A DNA stretch of 64,000 nucleotides, from contig VWRR01000008.1 of NCBI GenBank assembly GCA_013995675.1, forward strand, positions 589,085 through 653,084, read 5' to 3'. Below, piece after piece: positions 38,997 to 48,351 of this stretch. The stretch comes from Cyanidiococcus yangmingshanensis (taxonomy: Eukaryota > Rhodophyta > Bangiophyceae > Cyanidiales > Cyanidiaceae). Under the pieces are notes generated by a model that worked only from the letters and a program-made list of their open reading frames with translations, ran no database searches and had not been told where the DNA came from. A program made the position numbers and the translations under genes. How positions within the stretch are numbered: position 1 is the first letter of the stretch; every line of letters starts with the position of its first letter.

Positions 38997-41202
38997 GTCA
39001 AATGCACCGCATACTGGTAGGGACGCTCTCAAGCAAGCGCCTCTGCTGCAAATGATGAAGCGTCCGAAAGTGCAGCTGCATAGAACAGTTTCCGCTGGAA
39101 TGGAAGGAGCGGGCTTTAGCGAGCGCTCAGGAGACGTCGCTCGAGCTCATGGTTCGGAGCTGCTTGCACTCGCAGATTTCCCGTCTCTGGGTCTGGATCC
39201 TTCGCTATGCAAGCACATTGCTCTACGTCTGGGGTGGCAGCGACCTACGCATATACAGGCACGGGCGATACCGGCGCTGCTGGCGCTGCCCCTAACACCA
39301 AAAAATGAGAGCGTGCTACCGGTCTGGAGTCTGAGAGCGCGGACGGGCACTGGCAAGACAGCGGCCTATCTTCTGCCCATCATCCATAGCCTGCTGCAAG
39401 CACGGCCTCGGATCGATCGCTCCAACGGGACCTTGGCCATAATACTTGCTCCAACTCGTGAGCTCTGCGTTCAGGTGGAGGAAATGGCCAAGGCTCTTTT
39501 GAGACCATATCACTGGATTGTTGTATCGGCATTTTTGGGTGGTGAAAAACGCAAGTCCGAGAAGGGACGGCTGCGACACGGTACCAGTCTGGTCATTGGA
39601 ACGCCTGGCCGTCTCTGGGACCATCTGCAGCATACATCAAGTTGGCAGCTCTCTGAATGCAAATGGTTCATCCTCGACGAAGCCGATCGTTTGCTTGAAA
39701 TGGGCATGACGGAAACAGCAAAGAATGTATGGGTGGCGGTTCGGGAACGGAGCACTTGTGCGCTGTCCCTATCACCTTGTTCAGGTTCGGGAGTTTGGGA
39801 GCCTTCACAGACTCCCTTTCGGACGGTTCTGGTATCGGCAACCATGCGAGACAGCGTGGCGTCGCTCCTCTGGCAAACGTCCGATGGGAATGGAGCGCCT
39901 GCCAGCGCCTGTCCTCCGGAAATTGCTCTTGAAAGCATTGAGGATGATCGATCCCCTGAGTTTGTGCCATCATCAGCCGAAAACGCATCTCTCAACGCAT
40001 CGCAACCGAGATCAGGTGAGAAGATGGTTGCAGTACATTCCTCAGGGGCGTCGCGGAGCTTCTCGGTGCCGACGATCGCACACTACTATGTGTTGATCCC
40101 TACCAGGTTCCGACTAGCGGGTTTGGCCGCATTGTTGCGCGGTTTCGGGCACCATGGTTTCGGGTTACGCTCGAGCGCTGACTCACTTTTGCCATGCAAT
40201 GGTGATAGCGTCATTGCTTCCAAGGCACTCGTGTTTTTCTCCACATGCGCCGCAGTTGATTTTCATTTTGAAGTCTTCCGGAACTGGGCAATTGACTCCG
40301 GCACCAAGACAGACTCGAATTTCGCAGCTTCATCAGACCCAAAAACACCATCAAACACAACTTCAAGGACCTTTTCACGCTGGCTCAATTGCTTCCTGTT
40401 TCGAATTCATGGAAGTATGTCGCAAGTGGAGCGAGTGAGCACGTTTCGTGATTTTCGACGCCAGCGCTCTCAGCCATGCCTCCTGTTTTGTACAGACGTA
40501 GCCGCTCGGGGGCTCGATATCAGAGATCTCTACCTCTCGGTGCAATATGATCCACCGACGAGTGATGGTGACCAAGAATATTGGCATCGCGTGGGAAGAA
40601 CAAGTCGCATGGGATCAGCTGGGGTCTCAGTGACCATGTTGCAACCACATGAGCACGATTACATTCGCTGGATGGGCTCCAAATATAACGTTGAATGGCG
40701 CTCGCTGTCGCTGTTGGAAATCGAGCGTTTCGTTTCGAGCGAGCGACATCTAGAGCCTCGCGACGAACGCAAGATGCCCTCGTGTACAGAGACGGACACC
40801 TCGGAAGGGGCGTTCGACACTGCGTTGCGCCCCATTCTGGACCATATTCATCGTTTGATTGAAACAATACCTGCTTTGGAGCAGCTTGCAGTAGATAGTT
40901 TCCACGCATATGTGCGGAGTTACCGAACGCATGCGCGGGATATGCGACAGATTTTCAATGCTCGCCTGATGCATTTGGGTCATCTGGCGGAGAGTTTTGG
41001 CCTTGGCGTCGTTCCCCGTGCGTCAACACCGTCCGGATGTGGAAAAGCGCCAGCCCCGCCACCTTTCAGAGATCGTTCCTCTCGACTCAAACGTTCACTA
41101 GTTTCTTCGTTGCCTGCAGGTGGTTTGGAGTTACCACGAAAGAGACGTTTTTCGGGACTTGCCTTGCCGAACGTGGATCGGAGGAGTGAATTCATGGCCT
41201 GA
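38917..41202 (+). CDS. DEAD-box RNA helicase, Dbp7/DDX31 type
   Basis: This ATP-dependent RNA helicase acts in 60S ribosomal subunit assembly in the nucleolus. The ATG is at 38917 (761 residues). RPTHIQARAIPALL forms the Q-motif region. Walker A is ARTGTGKT near residue 144, with APTRELCVQ after it. The subgroup signature FLGGEKRKSEKGRLRHG identifies Dbp7/DDX31. DEAD is within ILDEADRLLEMG (near 254) and SAT near 307. The RecA2 lobe has IHGSMSQVERV, DVAARGLDI and HRVGRTSRMG (near 558). A C-terminal RARDMRQ-like block, RDMRQIFNARLMHLGHLAES followed by FGL, is also characteristic. The region between the two lobes is enlarged with Ser-rich inserts. The tail ends in a basic KRKR-like nuclear signal (LPRKRRFSG). 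Confidence 0.95.
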   Translation: MLTSTIRRDLGSANMHPGGIMSSERNESNAPHTGRDALKQAPLLQMMKRPKVQLHRTVSAGMEGAGFSERSGDVARAHGSELLALADFPSLGLDPSLCKHIALRLGWQRPTHIQARAIPALLALPLTPKNESVLPVWSLRARTGTGKTAAYLLPIIHSLLQARPRIDRSNGTLAIILAPTRELCVQVEEMAKALLRPYHWIVVSAFLGGEKRKSEKGRLRHGTSLVIGTPGRLWDHLQHTSSWQLSECKWFILDEADRLLEMGMTETAKNVWVAVRERSTCALSLSPCSGSGVWEPSQTPFRTVLVSATMRDSVASLLWQTSDGNGAPASACPPEIALESIEDDRSPEFVPSSAENASLNASQPRSGEKMVAVHSSGASRSFSVPTIAHYYVLIPTRFRLAGLAALLRGFGHHGFGLRSSADSLLPCNGDSVIASKALVFFSTCAAVDFHFEVFRNWAIDSGTKTDSNFAASSDPKTPSNTTSRTFSRWLNCFLFRIHGSMSQVERVSTFRDFRRQRSQPCLLFCTDVAARGLDIRDLYLSVQYDPPTSDGDQEYWHRVGRTSRMGSAGVSVTMLQPHEHDYIRWMGSKYNVEWRSLSLLEIERFVSSERHLEPRDERKMPSCTETDTSEGAFDTALRPILDHIHRLIETIPALEQLAVDSFHAYVRSYRTHARDMRQIFNARLMHLGHLAESFGLGVVPRASTPSGCGKAPAPPPFRDRSSRLKRSLVSSLPAGGLELPRKRRFSGLALPNVDRRSEFMA

Positions 41203-42959
41203 ACGATCATATACGCTGTTGCCGACCCGTTTAAAGAATTTCGATTCCCATGGCGAGCCGTCTGCGAGTTGCGACTGGATTTTAGACTTCATCAGCGTAC
41301 CACGACGACAAGTGGCCAAGTTGCGATGGTGCTCGAAGGCAGCACAAACTGAGCCGCATTCATGGTAATCGCCGAATGCGCTCATGGTATGCATACTGTT
41401 CACCAGCGTATCCACTTGTCGTTAGGGATTGAATCATGGTATGCATACTGTTCACCAACGTATCTGTTTCTTGTTAAGATTTAAATCCTTGACCTGACGA
41501 GACACGGAGACTGCATCCAATGATTCATTGAACGGTGCAGCGTTCGTTCCATGATGACGAGCGACTCACGAGATGCGGCCGACAAGAGAGACGTGGCGTG
41601 ACAGCTAAAGAATGCCTTCTCCCAATGATGCAGACTTGCTGGATCGCCAGCCTGTGCTCTAGATAATGTCGTTCCAGATACTGACGATTACCTACTGAAC
41701 AGCGGAGAAGCGTTCGAGGCAGCTCCCATGGGGTTCTTCACGCTCTATTATGGTTTCTTTTGCACCAGCGATGACGCTCTATTTAGCGCTTCTCTATGTG
41801 CGAGTCAAATCCGCCATAGCTCGCTCATGCTCGTATCAGAGGAGACACTGAAGGATGCTGCCCTGCTTCCGAACAAGCGCGCCCAGGAAACGAATAAGAG
41901 GTTCATCGTCGAGCACGAAGAGCGATACGCGGGGCTTGTGATATCTCGAAAGAGGCTCTACCTCCTGCAAGATGAAGGCGCAACGAGCACGAGTCATGAT
42001 CGTACTCTTCACTCGACGCTCGTCTGCAGGACTTGTGTTTTTGTGTGCGTATGCACTGTTCCCCAGTCCTTTTGGTGCGCGACCTATTAAGATGCTTGAA
42101 TGGAGGCCACAGGCTCAAGTCGGCTCGGTCAAAGCTCGTCACCCTGAACGATACTAGACGATTTGCATGTGCCGATGCTGCGCAGTATCTGCGCAATTAC
42201 AGCCAAGAAATAACATGGAATCCGAGCGAGGATCGCTGTTCGGCTGCGGGTCATTCCAGGGTCCATCGACTAGACTGCTCATTGACCGAGACAACAGGAG
42301 TGAGTCAGTGCGGAATGGGACCTCGCAACCAGACTGAGCACTTTGAAGCACAACACTAGACACACCTGATCGAAATAGAGACTCGAAGCGAATGAATCAC
42401 TCCATAGACGGGGAACCATCTGTTTGTGTACGAGTTCAGAGCATGGCCTGCTCATCAAGAAAAAGGATGGGTCTTTTCGACTGGAGCTGTCGCTGAGTGG
42501 TCTTGTGGATATCTGCCCCGTTTCTCAAACTGATTTGGGATTCGCGGTTTTCGAAGAACGTACCAGATTCGCCCCTCAAACAGCGGTGATTACCATTGGA
42601 GAGCACCGTTTACTTGACTGAAACGGCAGAGCAGTCACATCAGTTGAAAGTAGAGGTTTTTAACTAGAGTCCGAAGAAACCTGTTGAGGTCACCAACGTC
42701 AGTTCGAGTGCATCGAAGCGGTGCAGTTCGCTGAAGCCGGTTTTGGCGCTTCGGTCGTTGGACTGCGCTGCAAGTCACGCTCTACGGAACACATCAACAA
42801 TTTAGGACGATTTTAGTGCTGCTTGATCCTTCAATCAAAGCGCGACGTTCGCACGCCTCGCTGTAATAGCGAGGAAGACACGACTGTTGTATCGGTTGTG
42901 CCTAGAACTACTTCTAGGGAGCTGGATAACACAAGCGCTCTCGGCTATTCGTCACAAGG
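41203..42959. other. 1.75-kb intergenic region
   Basis: One plus-strand frame of 120 codons (from the ATG at 41728) is the longest clean one. It shows no domain and ends in Cys/Val-rich sequence, so it is not called. A 52-bp direct repeat lies at 41382-41485. The rest is moderately AT-rich with no structure noticed. Confidence 0.45.
41382..41485. repeat. 52-bp direct repeat, two copies
   Basis: tcatggtatgcatactgttc recurs at 41382 and 41434 (spacing 52), followed by near-identical sequence (accagcgtatc against accaacgtatc). Each copy contains the palindrome ggtatgcatac, which could be a protein-binding site. Confidence 0.8.
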
Positions 42960-44501
42960 ATGGCTTCGGTTACTGGCATCGGCGAGGACACTACTGTGCT
43001 ATCATCTCGATCACCAGAGTCAACTTTGAGCAATGTCCCAGAGCGCTACAACCTGCCTGGCGACAGTGGTGACGCCAAGAAGCAGCGCAGGCTCGTCCAG
43101 TTCTCCTTCTTTTGCCCAGACAGACTCCGACCCGATCACGATACTCTATCTGAAGCCCTGGTGCATTTGGATGTTTTGGATGAGCAAGACCCACCACAGG
43201 TCTTTGCTATTGGGTGGTTGTGCTCTTGCGAGGAGGACGCACTGGCCAGCAGAATTGAGCGTCTGGCAGTCGAGGGTCAACTTGCTGAGCACTATGGAAC
43301 ATCGAGTCTGCCGCAGGCCCTTGAAAGTGCTCTATCAGGCTTGATTGAGCGTCAGTCCTCAACTGGGCAGGTCCCAAGTCGGATGCCTGTGCTCAAAGGT
43401 ACACCAATTGGCCCAATTCGCTCCTGGTGCATTCAGTTCGGCATGGAGCCACGCATTTACGTTGAGACCGATGATGCTTGGTATCATGTTGTGTACTATG
43501 ACGCGTCTCCAGAGTATGCCCCTTATTTCGAGTCAGCGCGCTCCAAGTTTGAGGTGGCAGTACGTGCGGATCTTTTGTGTGCGAAAACTCCTGGCACCCG
43601 CATCCGACCTGCCGTTGACCTCACTTATGGATATGTGACCTTCTCGTTAACGCTCCCCTTTGCGGGTATGCGATCGTACGACGAAGAGCAAGTACATGAA
43701 GTTGCGGGTTTCCTCCTAGAACAAGCCACAGAATTGGATAGCTATCTGCCAGAGTCACATTTTCTCTCGGTGGTGGCGCGTCGCCAAGCCCTCGGCGGTG
43801 CACCATCTCGATCTCTTTCGGGGCAGGTCCTCTCGGAAGAGAGGCGTCGACGTATGATGCGCCAATTACTCCACATACTTGCGGATATTTGCCGCCGGCA
43901 TGACGCTCGGGAGCTGCGAGAGCTCTCGAATGCACACAAATATCCTGGTTACGATCAAGTGGTGTCAGTGCCTCTCGATTTGAACCTGATCATGCATCGC
44001 TTGCAAACAGGCGAGTTTTACGCTCCCGATAGTCCTTCCGATGTCGTGCGGGATATTCGACAAGTTTTCATGAATTGTCGACTCTATATGCAGGGCCTTG
44101 ATCGCGAGTCACAGAAGGTGCTTATTCGGGCGACTCGGATCGAGCATCTCTTCGACGAACAGCTCATTCGAATTGAAACCGCTATTCAGCAGGATACAAT
44201 ATCCGACAGCTCATTGTTACCTGCTATTCCTGGCATGTTGGGGACGCAGTCGATGGGCTCTGCTCAGGCCGATTACAACCGTGCAATGATCGACGGCATC
44301 GCTCCTGATGACACCTCTGTGGAGGTTCGCGGACCCGGACTTGGAGCGGGAGCGAACGTTGATATCAGCATGGATCTTGACAGCGCCCTCTTTGTGAACC
44401 CTTCAGATGAAGTTACGCGAATTGGCGGGCAGGAAGCTGGTGCTCTGCCCAAGAGGACGCACTGGAAAGCGTCGAAAGCAGTCAGGAACAGTTTACCTTA
44501 G
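42960..44501 (+). CDS. chromatin protein with an RFTS-like domain and a bromodomain
   Basis: The 513-codon frame starts at the ATG at 42960. Residues about 150-205 (IRSWCIQFGMEPRIYVETDD, then AWYHVVYYDASPEYAPYFE) resemble the replication-foci targeting domain of DNMT1-type proteins, which binds ubiquitinated histone H3. Residues about 300-405 form a bromodomain, an acetyl-lysine reader: YPGYDQVVSVPLDLNLIMHR with the P-x-D-L pattern, then VFMNCRLYM where canonical domains have NCRxYN, so the anchoring Asn may be altered. There is no methyltransferase domain. The frame stops at 44501 after RTHWKASKAVRNSLP, overlapping the next frame by 95 bases. Same-strand overlap of this size is unusual for nuclear genes and suggests one longer gene. 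Specific complex membership cannot be read from sequence. Confidence 0.82.
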   Translation: MASVTGIGEDTTVLSSRSPESTLSNVPERYNLPGDSGDAKKQRRLVQFSFFCPDRLRPDHDTLSEALVHLDVLDEQDPPQVFAIGWLCSCEEDALASRIERLAVEGQLAEHYGTSSLPQALESALSGLIERQSSTGQVPSRMPVLKGTPIGPIRSWCIQFGMEPRIYVETDDAWYHVVYYDASPEYAPYFESARSKFEVAVRADLLCAKTPGTRIRPAVDLTYGYVTFSLTLPFAGMRSYDEEQVHEVAGFLLEQATELDSYLPESHFLSVVARRQALGGAPSRSLSGQVLSEERRRRMMRQLLHILADICRRHDARELRELSNAHKYPGYDQVVSVPLDLNLIMHRLQTGEFYAPDSPSDVVRDIRQVFMNCRLYMQGLDRESQKVLIRATRIEHLFDEQLIRIETAIQQDTISDSSLLPAIPGMLGTQSMGSAQADYNRAMIDGIAPDDTSVEVRGPGLGAGANVDISMDLDSALFVNPSDEVTRIGGQEAGALPKRTHWKASKAVRNSLP

Positions 44502-45339
44502 GGGATCTGGTAGCACTGAGACCGGAGGATCGGAACCAACGCAGCCGATTGTGGTGCCCAAATCCCACAAACTCTCTGGAGATGGTCGGCTGTCATCAAG
44601 CAAACTGACCTGTGCGTATCCGATCTGTTCGAACGAGCCGCGACGAGGCTCCAAGTACTGCTCGGATGAGTGCGGCTGTGCGGTTGCCATTCTGCGGCTT
44701 GCCGTGCACTATGAAACGCTTCCACCGAGTGCGCGTCGAGCGCTTCTGGCTGCAGAGGTTGTAGCACGTCGTCTAGCGCCTGCTGGGAAGGAGTCTCAGC
44801 GGGCTGCACAGGCGCTCCTCATGGAACAAGAGGCACGTGAACAGGAGGCGCGCACTTTGAACCTCGAGCAGCAGGCTACCCACACAGATTCCGGTTCCCT
44901 GCCAAGTCTGGAGCCCTTGCCGCCTCCTCCGCCAAATGCATCGGCCTCAGTCCTGGGACTCTACGCGAGTCTCCAAGGTTTGGAGACCGAGATGAAGGAG
45001 CTAGAGCACCGACTGAAGCGCACCGACGCCCTCATTGCTGATGTCATGGTTCACGTTGCTGCCGCCCCAGACGATCGATGTGGTTTCGGTGGCTACTGCC
45101 AATGGTCAGCGAGTCGAGGACAACGACCAAACGGAGCAGCTGGTGCCAAACATTCGGAGTCTCTTGAATCCAGCGCAGAGAACGTGCTCACGCGTCCGTG
45201 TCCGATCCACGGAAACTGGAGGGCGAACAAGCCTCTGGAATATCATCGCGAGCGACAGATTATTTTGTCGCGAATGCATGACTTGGTTTCAACGAGTCGT
45301 CGGCTTGCAGAGCGAATCCGAATGGAGAGAAACGAATGA
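44407..45339 (+). CDS. CFP1/SPP1-like C-terminal zinc domain protein, probably the continuation of the bromodomain gene
   Basis: The frame is offset by +1 from the preceding one, open from 44398, with its first ATG at 44407 (310 codons). A zinc motif, CAYPICSNEPRRGSKYCSDE followed by CG, at about residues 70-95, matches the C-terminal cysteine domain of CFP1/CXXC1 proteins, which belong to SET1/COMPASS histone H3K4 methyltransferase complexes. A long helical region with EQEAREQEARTLNLEQQ follows, then a Pro-rich linker and a coiled-coil segment near residues 185-215. A second cluster, CGFGGYCQW and CPIHGNWRANKP, has the Cys/His arrangement (CPxH...W) found near the end of these proteins. No CXXC or PHD finger is visible. 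If joined to the upstream frame, the result is an RFTS-bromodomain-CFP1-like fusion. Confidence 0.7.
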   Translation: MKLRELAGRKLVLCPRGRTGKRRKQSGTVYLRGSGSTETGGSEPTQPIVVPKSHKLSGDGRLSSSKLTCAYPICSNEPRRGSKYCSDECGCAVAILRLAVHYETLPPSARRALLAAEVVARRLAPAGKESQRAAQALLMEQEAREQEARTLNLEQQATHTDSGSLPSLEPLPPPPPNASASVLGLYASLQGLETEMKELEHRLKRTDALIADVMVHVAAAPDDRCGFGGYCQWSASRGQRPNGAAGAKHSESLESSAENVLTRPCPIHGNWRANKPLEYHRERQIILSRMHDLVSTSRRLAERIRMERNE

Positions 45340-46383
45340 TGCGTCCGGAATGGCGCTGAACAAGACATGGGATCACGGCGACAATGCCTTACTTGTCACT
45401 GCAGCGTCGCAGGTACATCCAACGGATGCAGTTCCTGGACGATTGTGCCGTCTGATGATATCGTTGTTCATCGCAAGCCTCAACCGAATATGCATGCAAA
45501 GGACATCGCTGACCACCTGGCTTGGGTTTCCTTGTAGACGGCATGTTCAGAGACTTGAATGGGCTCTGCATTTCCCTGCTCCGTGCGTTGGCGTTACCTC
45601 AGCCTTGAGACGCCTCTCTCTGAATCTATACCAATCTCCATATCGATCTAAGTTTTTGATCGGCCAGCGTCGCATCGACTGGCGAAGAGTCCCTCAAAAC
45701 TGCGCGAAAAGCAATTTGATATTCATCGTCGAGAGGAAAGAGCTATATTATGCGAGCGAGCAACCTGCCTTGTGCATTTAATGCGGTCAAAAGAGAATAA
45801 CTTTTGTTTGCGAAATAGATCCGGGAAAACGATTACTTGAATAGAGTTTGTGTTGTGCCTCCTCCACCGCGTTGAATCGCGAATGAGGGGCAGGCTTCGT
45901 TCAAGTCTAGCGGACGTGGTGCGCGCGTTCTGAGCCCTGGCTTGGCAATGGCGCCTTGACGGCACCACTCATGGTCTATCGATCTTAGTTCAGGTAGCGA
46001 TGTTGTCGTGTTTGTATCAATACAGGCACAACTCACTCGTCGAATGATGAGTGTCTGTCGGTTCTCGCTAATCGCATCCAAGGATCCAGCGCTCTGAATG
46101 CAACGGTCGACTAGGCAGACGAAGATGCTCGTATATTTCAGGTATGCAAATCGACCAACAGATCAGCGAGAGGTCCGACGAACGCCACATCATGGGTTCC
46201 ATTGCTGGTGATCAGCGAGCGTCACCAGTTCCGCTTCGATGTTCCTGGCTTGTCTCCAATCAATCAACTGGAGTAGACAGGGTGCTCTTCTCTAACGATG
46301 GAAAGAATATTCGAGCAGCTTTATGCGTGCGAATCTTGTGGGTGTGGTTCTAGGCCATATGTGGGTTGTGCATAGTATTTGTA
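45340..46383. other. convergent intergenic region
   Basis: About 1 kb lies between the CFP1-like stop and the phycobiliprotein-like stop. A plus-strand frame open from 45035 to 45781 begins antiphase within the CFP1-like gene and shows no domain, so it is read as chance. Nothing else is supported. Confidence 0.45.
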
Positions 46384-47298
46384 TCAGGGTGCGTTTGTTA
46401 GCCACCGTTCACCAACCAACATCGTGAGCAGCATATCGACCGCGGGCTTGACCCGCTTGTTATACCAGGTTGGATCTTGAAACAGCTCCTGCATCGCGCA
46501 AACCATTGCCCGCCAGCCAGCTTCAATACGTCCCAGATCTAGTCCTAGTTCTTGATACAGTTCCAGAAGTAGAGCTACATTGCGCTTATGCAAAAAGTCG
46601 ACCGGCTCGGCGTTCTCTTCTTGAGCCAGTACAGCGTAACTGACCACTCGCAACTGATCGCTCAGATCGTTCACAAGTTGCTCCTCAATCGCCTCAGTAC
46701 GGGTGAGCAGCCCCAAATTCTTTCCTTCGTAAAGTTCCTTCTTCACCTGCGCCGCCCTGAGGCCGGCCTCTACAATCGCCTCTGCGTGCGTAGTGATCAC
46801 AGCCGCAACGTCGGCGCCTTGAAACCCCCGCCGGCCGCGGTACGACTGAAGCTCTTCCAGTGGCACAAAAAGCAGAGCCGTATCGTTTTTCTTGCACGTG
46901 TTGGCCACCTCTGTGTAAAAGCCGTCACCAGCGCAAAAAAGCGACTTGTGTCCCCGCAAGAACGCCCGAAGCGACTGCGCTCGTTGGGACATGCGATCCG
47001 ACTTGGCTGGGGCAGCGGAAGACGTCGGGACACCGTTCTTCGACGAAGAAGCCGGAACATCCTTGCTAGCACCCGCACCAACTTGAGGCGAGCGCGAAGC
47101 CGTCGAAGCCAGCCATAGCGAACGCACCCGTCGCTGGGCTCGCTGCCGCTGCAGCCCAACGTTAGCCAGTACCGCAACGTTGGACACAGATGGGCTCCTC
47201 CCCCCGAAACTACCCTTCGCATCTCCTCTTCCGCAACACCCTAAATGATTTTTCCATAAAGAACGAGAAGATGGCAGTAAGGATTGCACAAACGCCAT
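46384..47298 (-). CDS. nuclear-encoded, plastid-targeted phycobiliprotein-like protein lacking the bilin cysteine
   Basis: The ATG chosen at 47298 gives 304 residues beginning MAFVQSLLPSSRSLW, the Phe-near-start pattern of red-algal plastid transit peptides. An in-frame ATG 50 codons upstream (47448) and a GTG at 47508 were rejected, since they would bury this signal inside repeats. After a Ser/Ala-rich linker, the C-terminal half is all-helical and matches the phycobilisome globin fold: helix HAEAIVEAGLRAAQVKKEL, then DLSDQLRVVSYAVLAQ aligned with the phycobiliprotein segment CxRDxxYYLRxVxY, and LHKRNVALLLELYQELGLDL with GWRAMVCAM. The Cys that normally carries the bilin is replaced (Leu/Val-Asn-Asp context), while the following Asp remains. 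It may be a structural or regulatory phycobilisome-associated protein. It is not a linker polypeptide. The fold assignment is by eye. Confidence 0.68.
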   Translation of the reverse strand: MAFVQSLLPSSRSLWKNHLGCCGRGDAKGSFGGRSPSVSNVAVLANVGLQRQRAQRRVRSLWLASTASRSPQVGAGASKDVPASSSKNGVPTSSAAPAKSDRMSQRAQSLRAFLRGHKSLFCAGDGFYTEVANTCKKNDTALLFVPLEELQSYRGRRGFQGADVAAVITTHAEAIVEAGLRAAQVKKELYEGKNLGLLTRTEAIEEQLVNDLSDQLRVVSYAVLAQEENAEPVDFLHKRNVALLLELYQELGLDLGRIEAGWRAMVCAMQELFQDPTWYNKRVKPAVDMLLTMLVGERWLTNAP

Positions 47299-47432
47299 GT
47301 CGAGGGATTCTTGAACTTTTGAACGCGATATGACCGTACAGTAGCCACTGATGCGGAACGCTTCGACGTCGATCGGCTGGTGAGGCTGTTCTGCCGGCGT
47401 CGTCGACGGCGCGTTTGCGTGCGCGTCGCCGG

Positions 47433-47632
47433 CCTTGATCTTGGTCATGTGTGTATGCAAGCAAGGCTCGAGGCTCTGATCGAAGATGTACAAGATGGAG
47501 CCAGTCACTGGGGTGTCACCGGCCCTTGATCTTGGTCATGTGTTTATGCAAGCAAGGCTCGAGGCTCTAATCGAAGATGTACAAGATGGAGCCAGTCACT
47601 GGGGTGTCACCGGCCCTTGATCTTGGTCATGC
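47433..47632. repeat. 91-bp tandem repeat, about 2.2 copies, upstream of the phycobiliprotein-like gene
   Basis: ccttgatcttggtcatg recurs at 47433, 47524 and 47615 (spacing exactly 91), with the intervening sequence almost identical between copies one and two. It overlaps the 5' extension of the neighbouring minus-strand frame, so it most likely lies in its promoter or leader. Confidence 0.9.
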
Positions 47633-48351
47633 GTGCACACTGCGCCTTTCCGAAAAGATCTGGGATTTCGCATTCACAGCAGTGCAACGGACGCGATCGC
47701 GTGGCATGCACTTTTGCGATCATGTATTTATACTACGACGCCACTACGCTCACACCGAGTATAAAACGGTACCATAAGCCATATGATTCCCTCAGAGACC
47801 TGGACACGCACTACGTTCTTGGTTTTAAAACGACACTAACCACACGACATGACGATGTGCATTCCCATCTGGTTTGGTCTCGTACGTATGCAATTTTCTG
47901 CCGGTTCCCAAGTCCAAGTTTGAGGTCTAGGTTGCATCGAACGATAGCGCATGCAGCATCGTTCTATTGAGGCCGCAGTCATTTTAAGCGCGTTCGTTCA
48001 GGCCCCAGACATGTTCGTTCATGAGCGAGCACAGCGGATGCGGATATTGATCCTACGTCTTTGATCGATATCTGAACCTGCTTGCCTATATGCTTGATTG
48101 GACCACGAGCATGTAGATTACATTGCGTCGTGGGATCTGTTCGACGCTGGAGCGTCTCGCAGAGGCGTTCAAGCGCCATCCCGATTGATGCGAAATCAAT
48201 TGTATTCGCTGCGCGGCGTTGCGCACCGTTGCATTCGTCAACTGCCGCAACAGCCACCGCAAGCAGCGGACGTTCTTGACGAAAGACTCCGATCGGCTTC
48301 GGAACACAGTTGGAACTGTGTTTGTGAGCATACATTGGGAACCATTCCGGG
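47633..48351. other. divergent intergenic region
   Basis: About 720 bases separate the 91-bp repeats from the carrier gene start. Frames on both strands exceed 100 codons but are mutually overlapping and domain-free. This is the likely promoter of the carrier gene. Confidence 0.45.

Noticed and set aside
41728-42090. 120-codon plus-strand frame in the Dbp7/bromodomain spacer
   Set aside because: Short, no domain, Cys/Val-rich end. Kept only as a remark in the spacer entry.
45035-45781. 248-codon plus-strand frame
   Set aside because: Its first 300 bases are antiphase to the CFP1-like frame, the rest shows no domain, and composition does not change at the CFP1-like stop.
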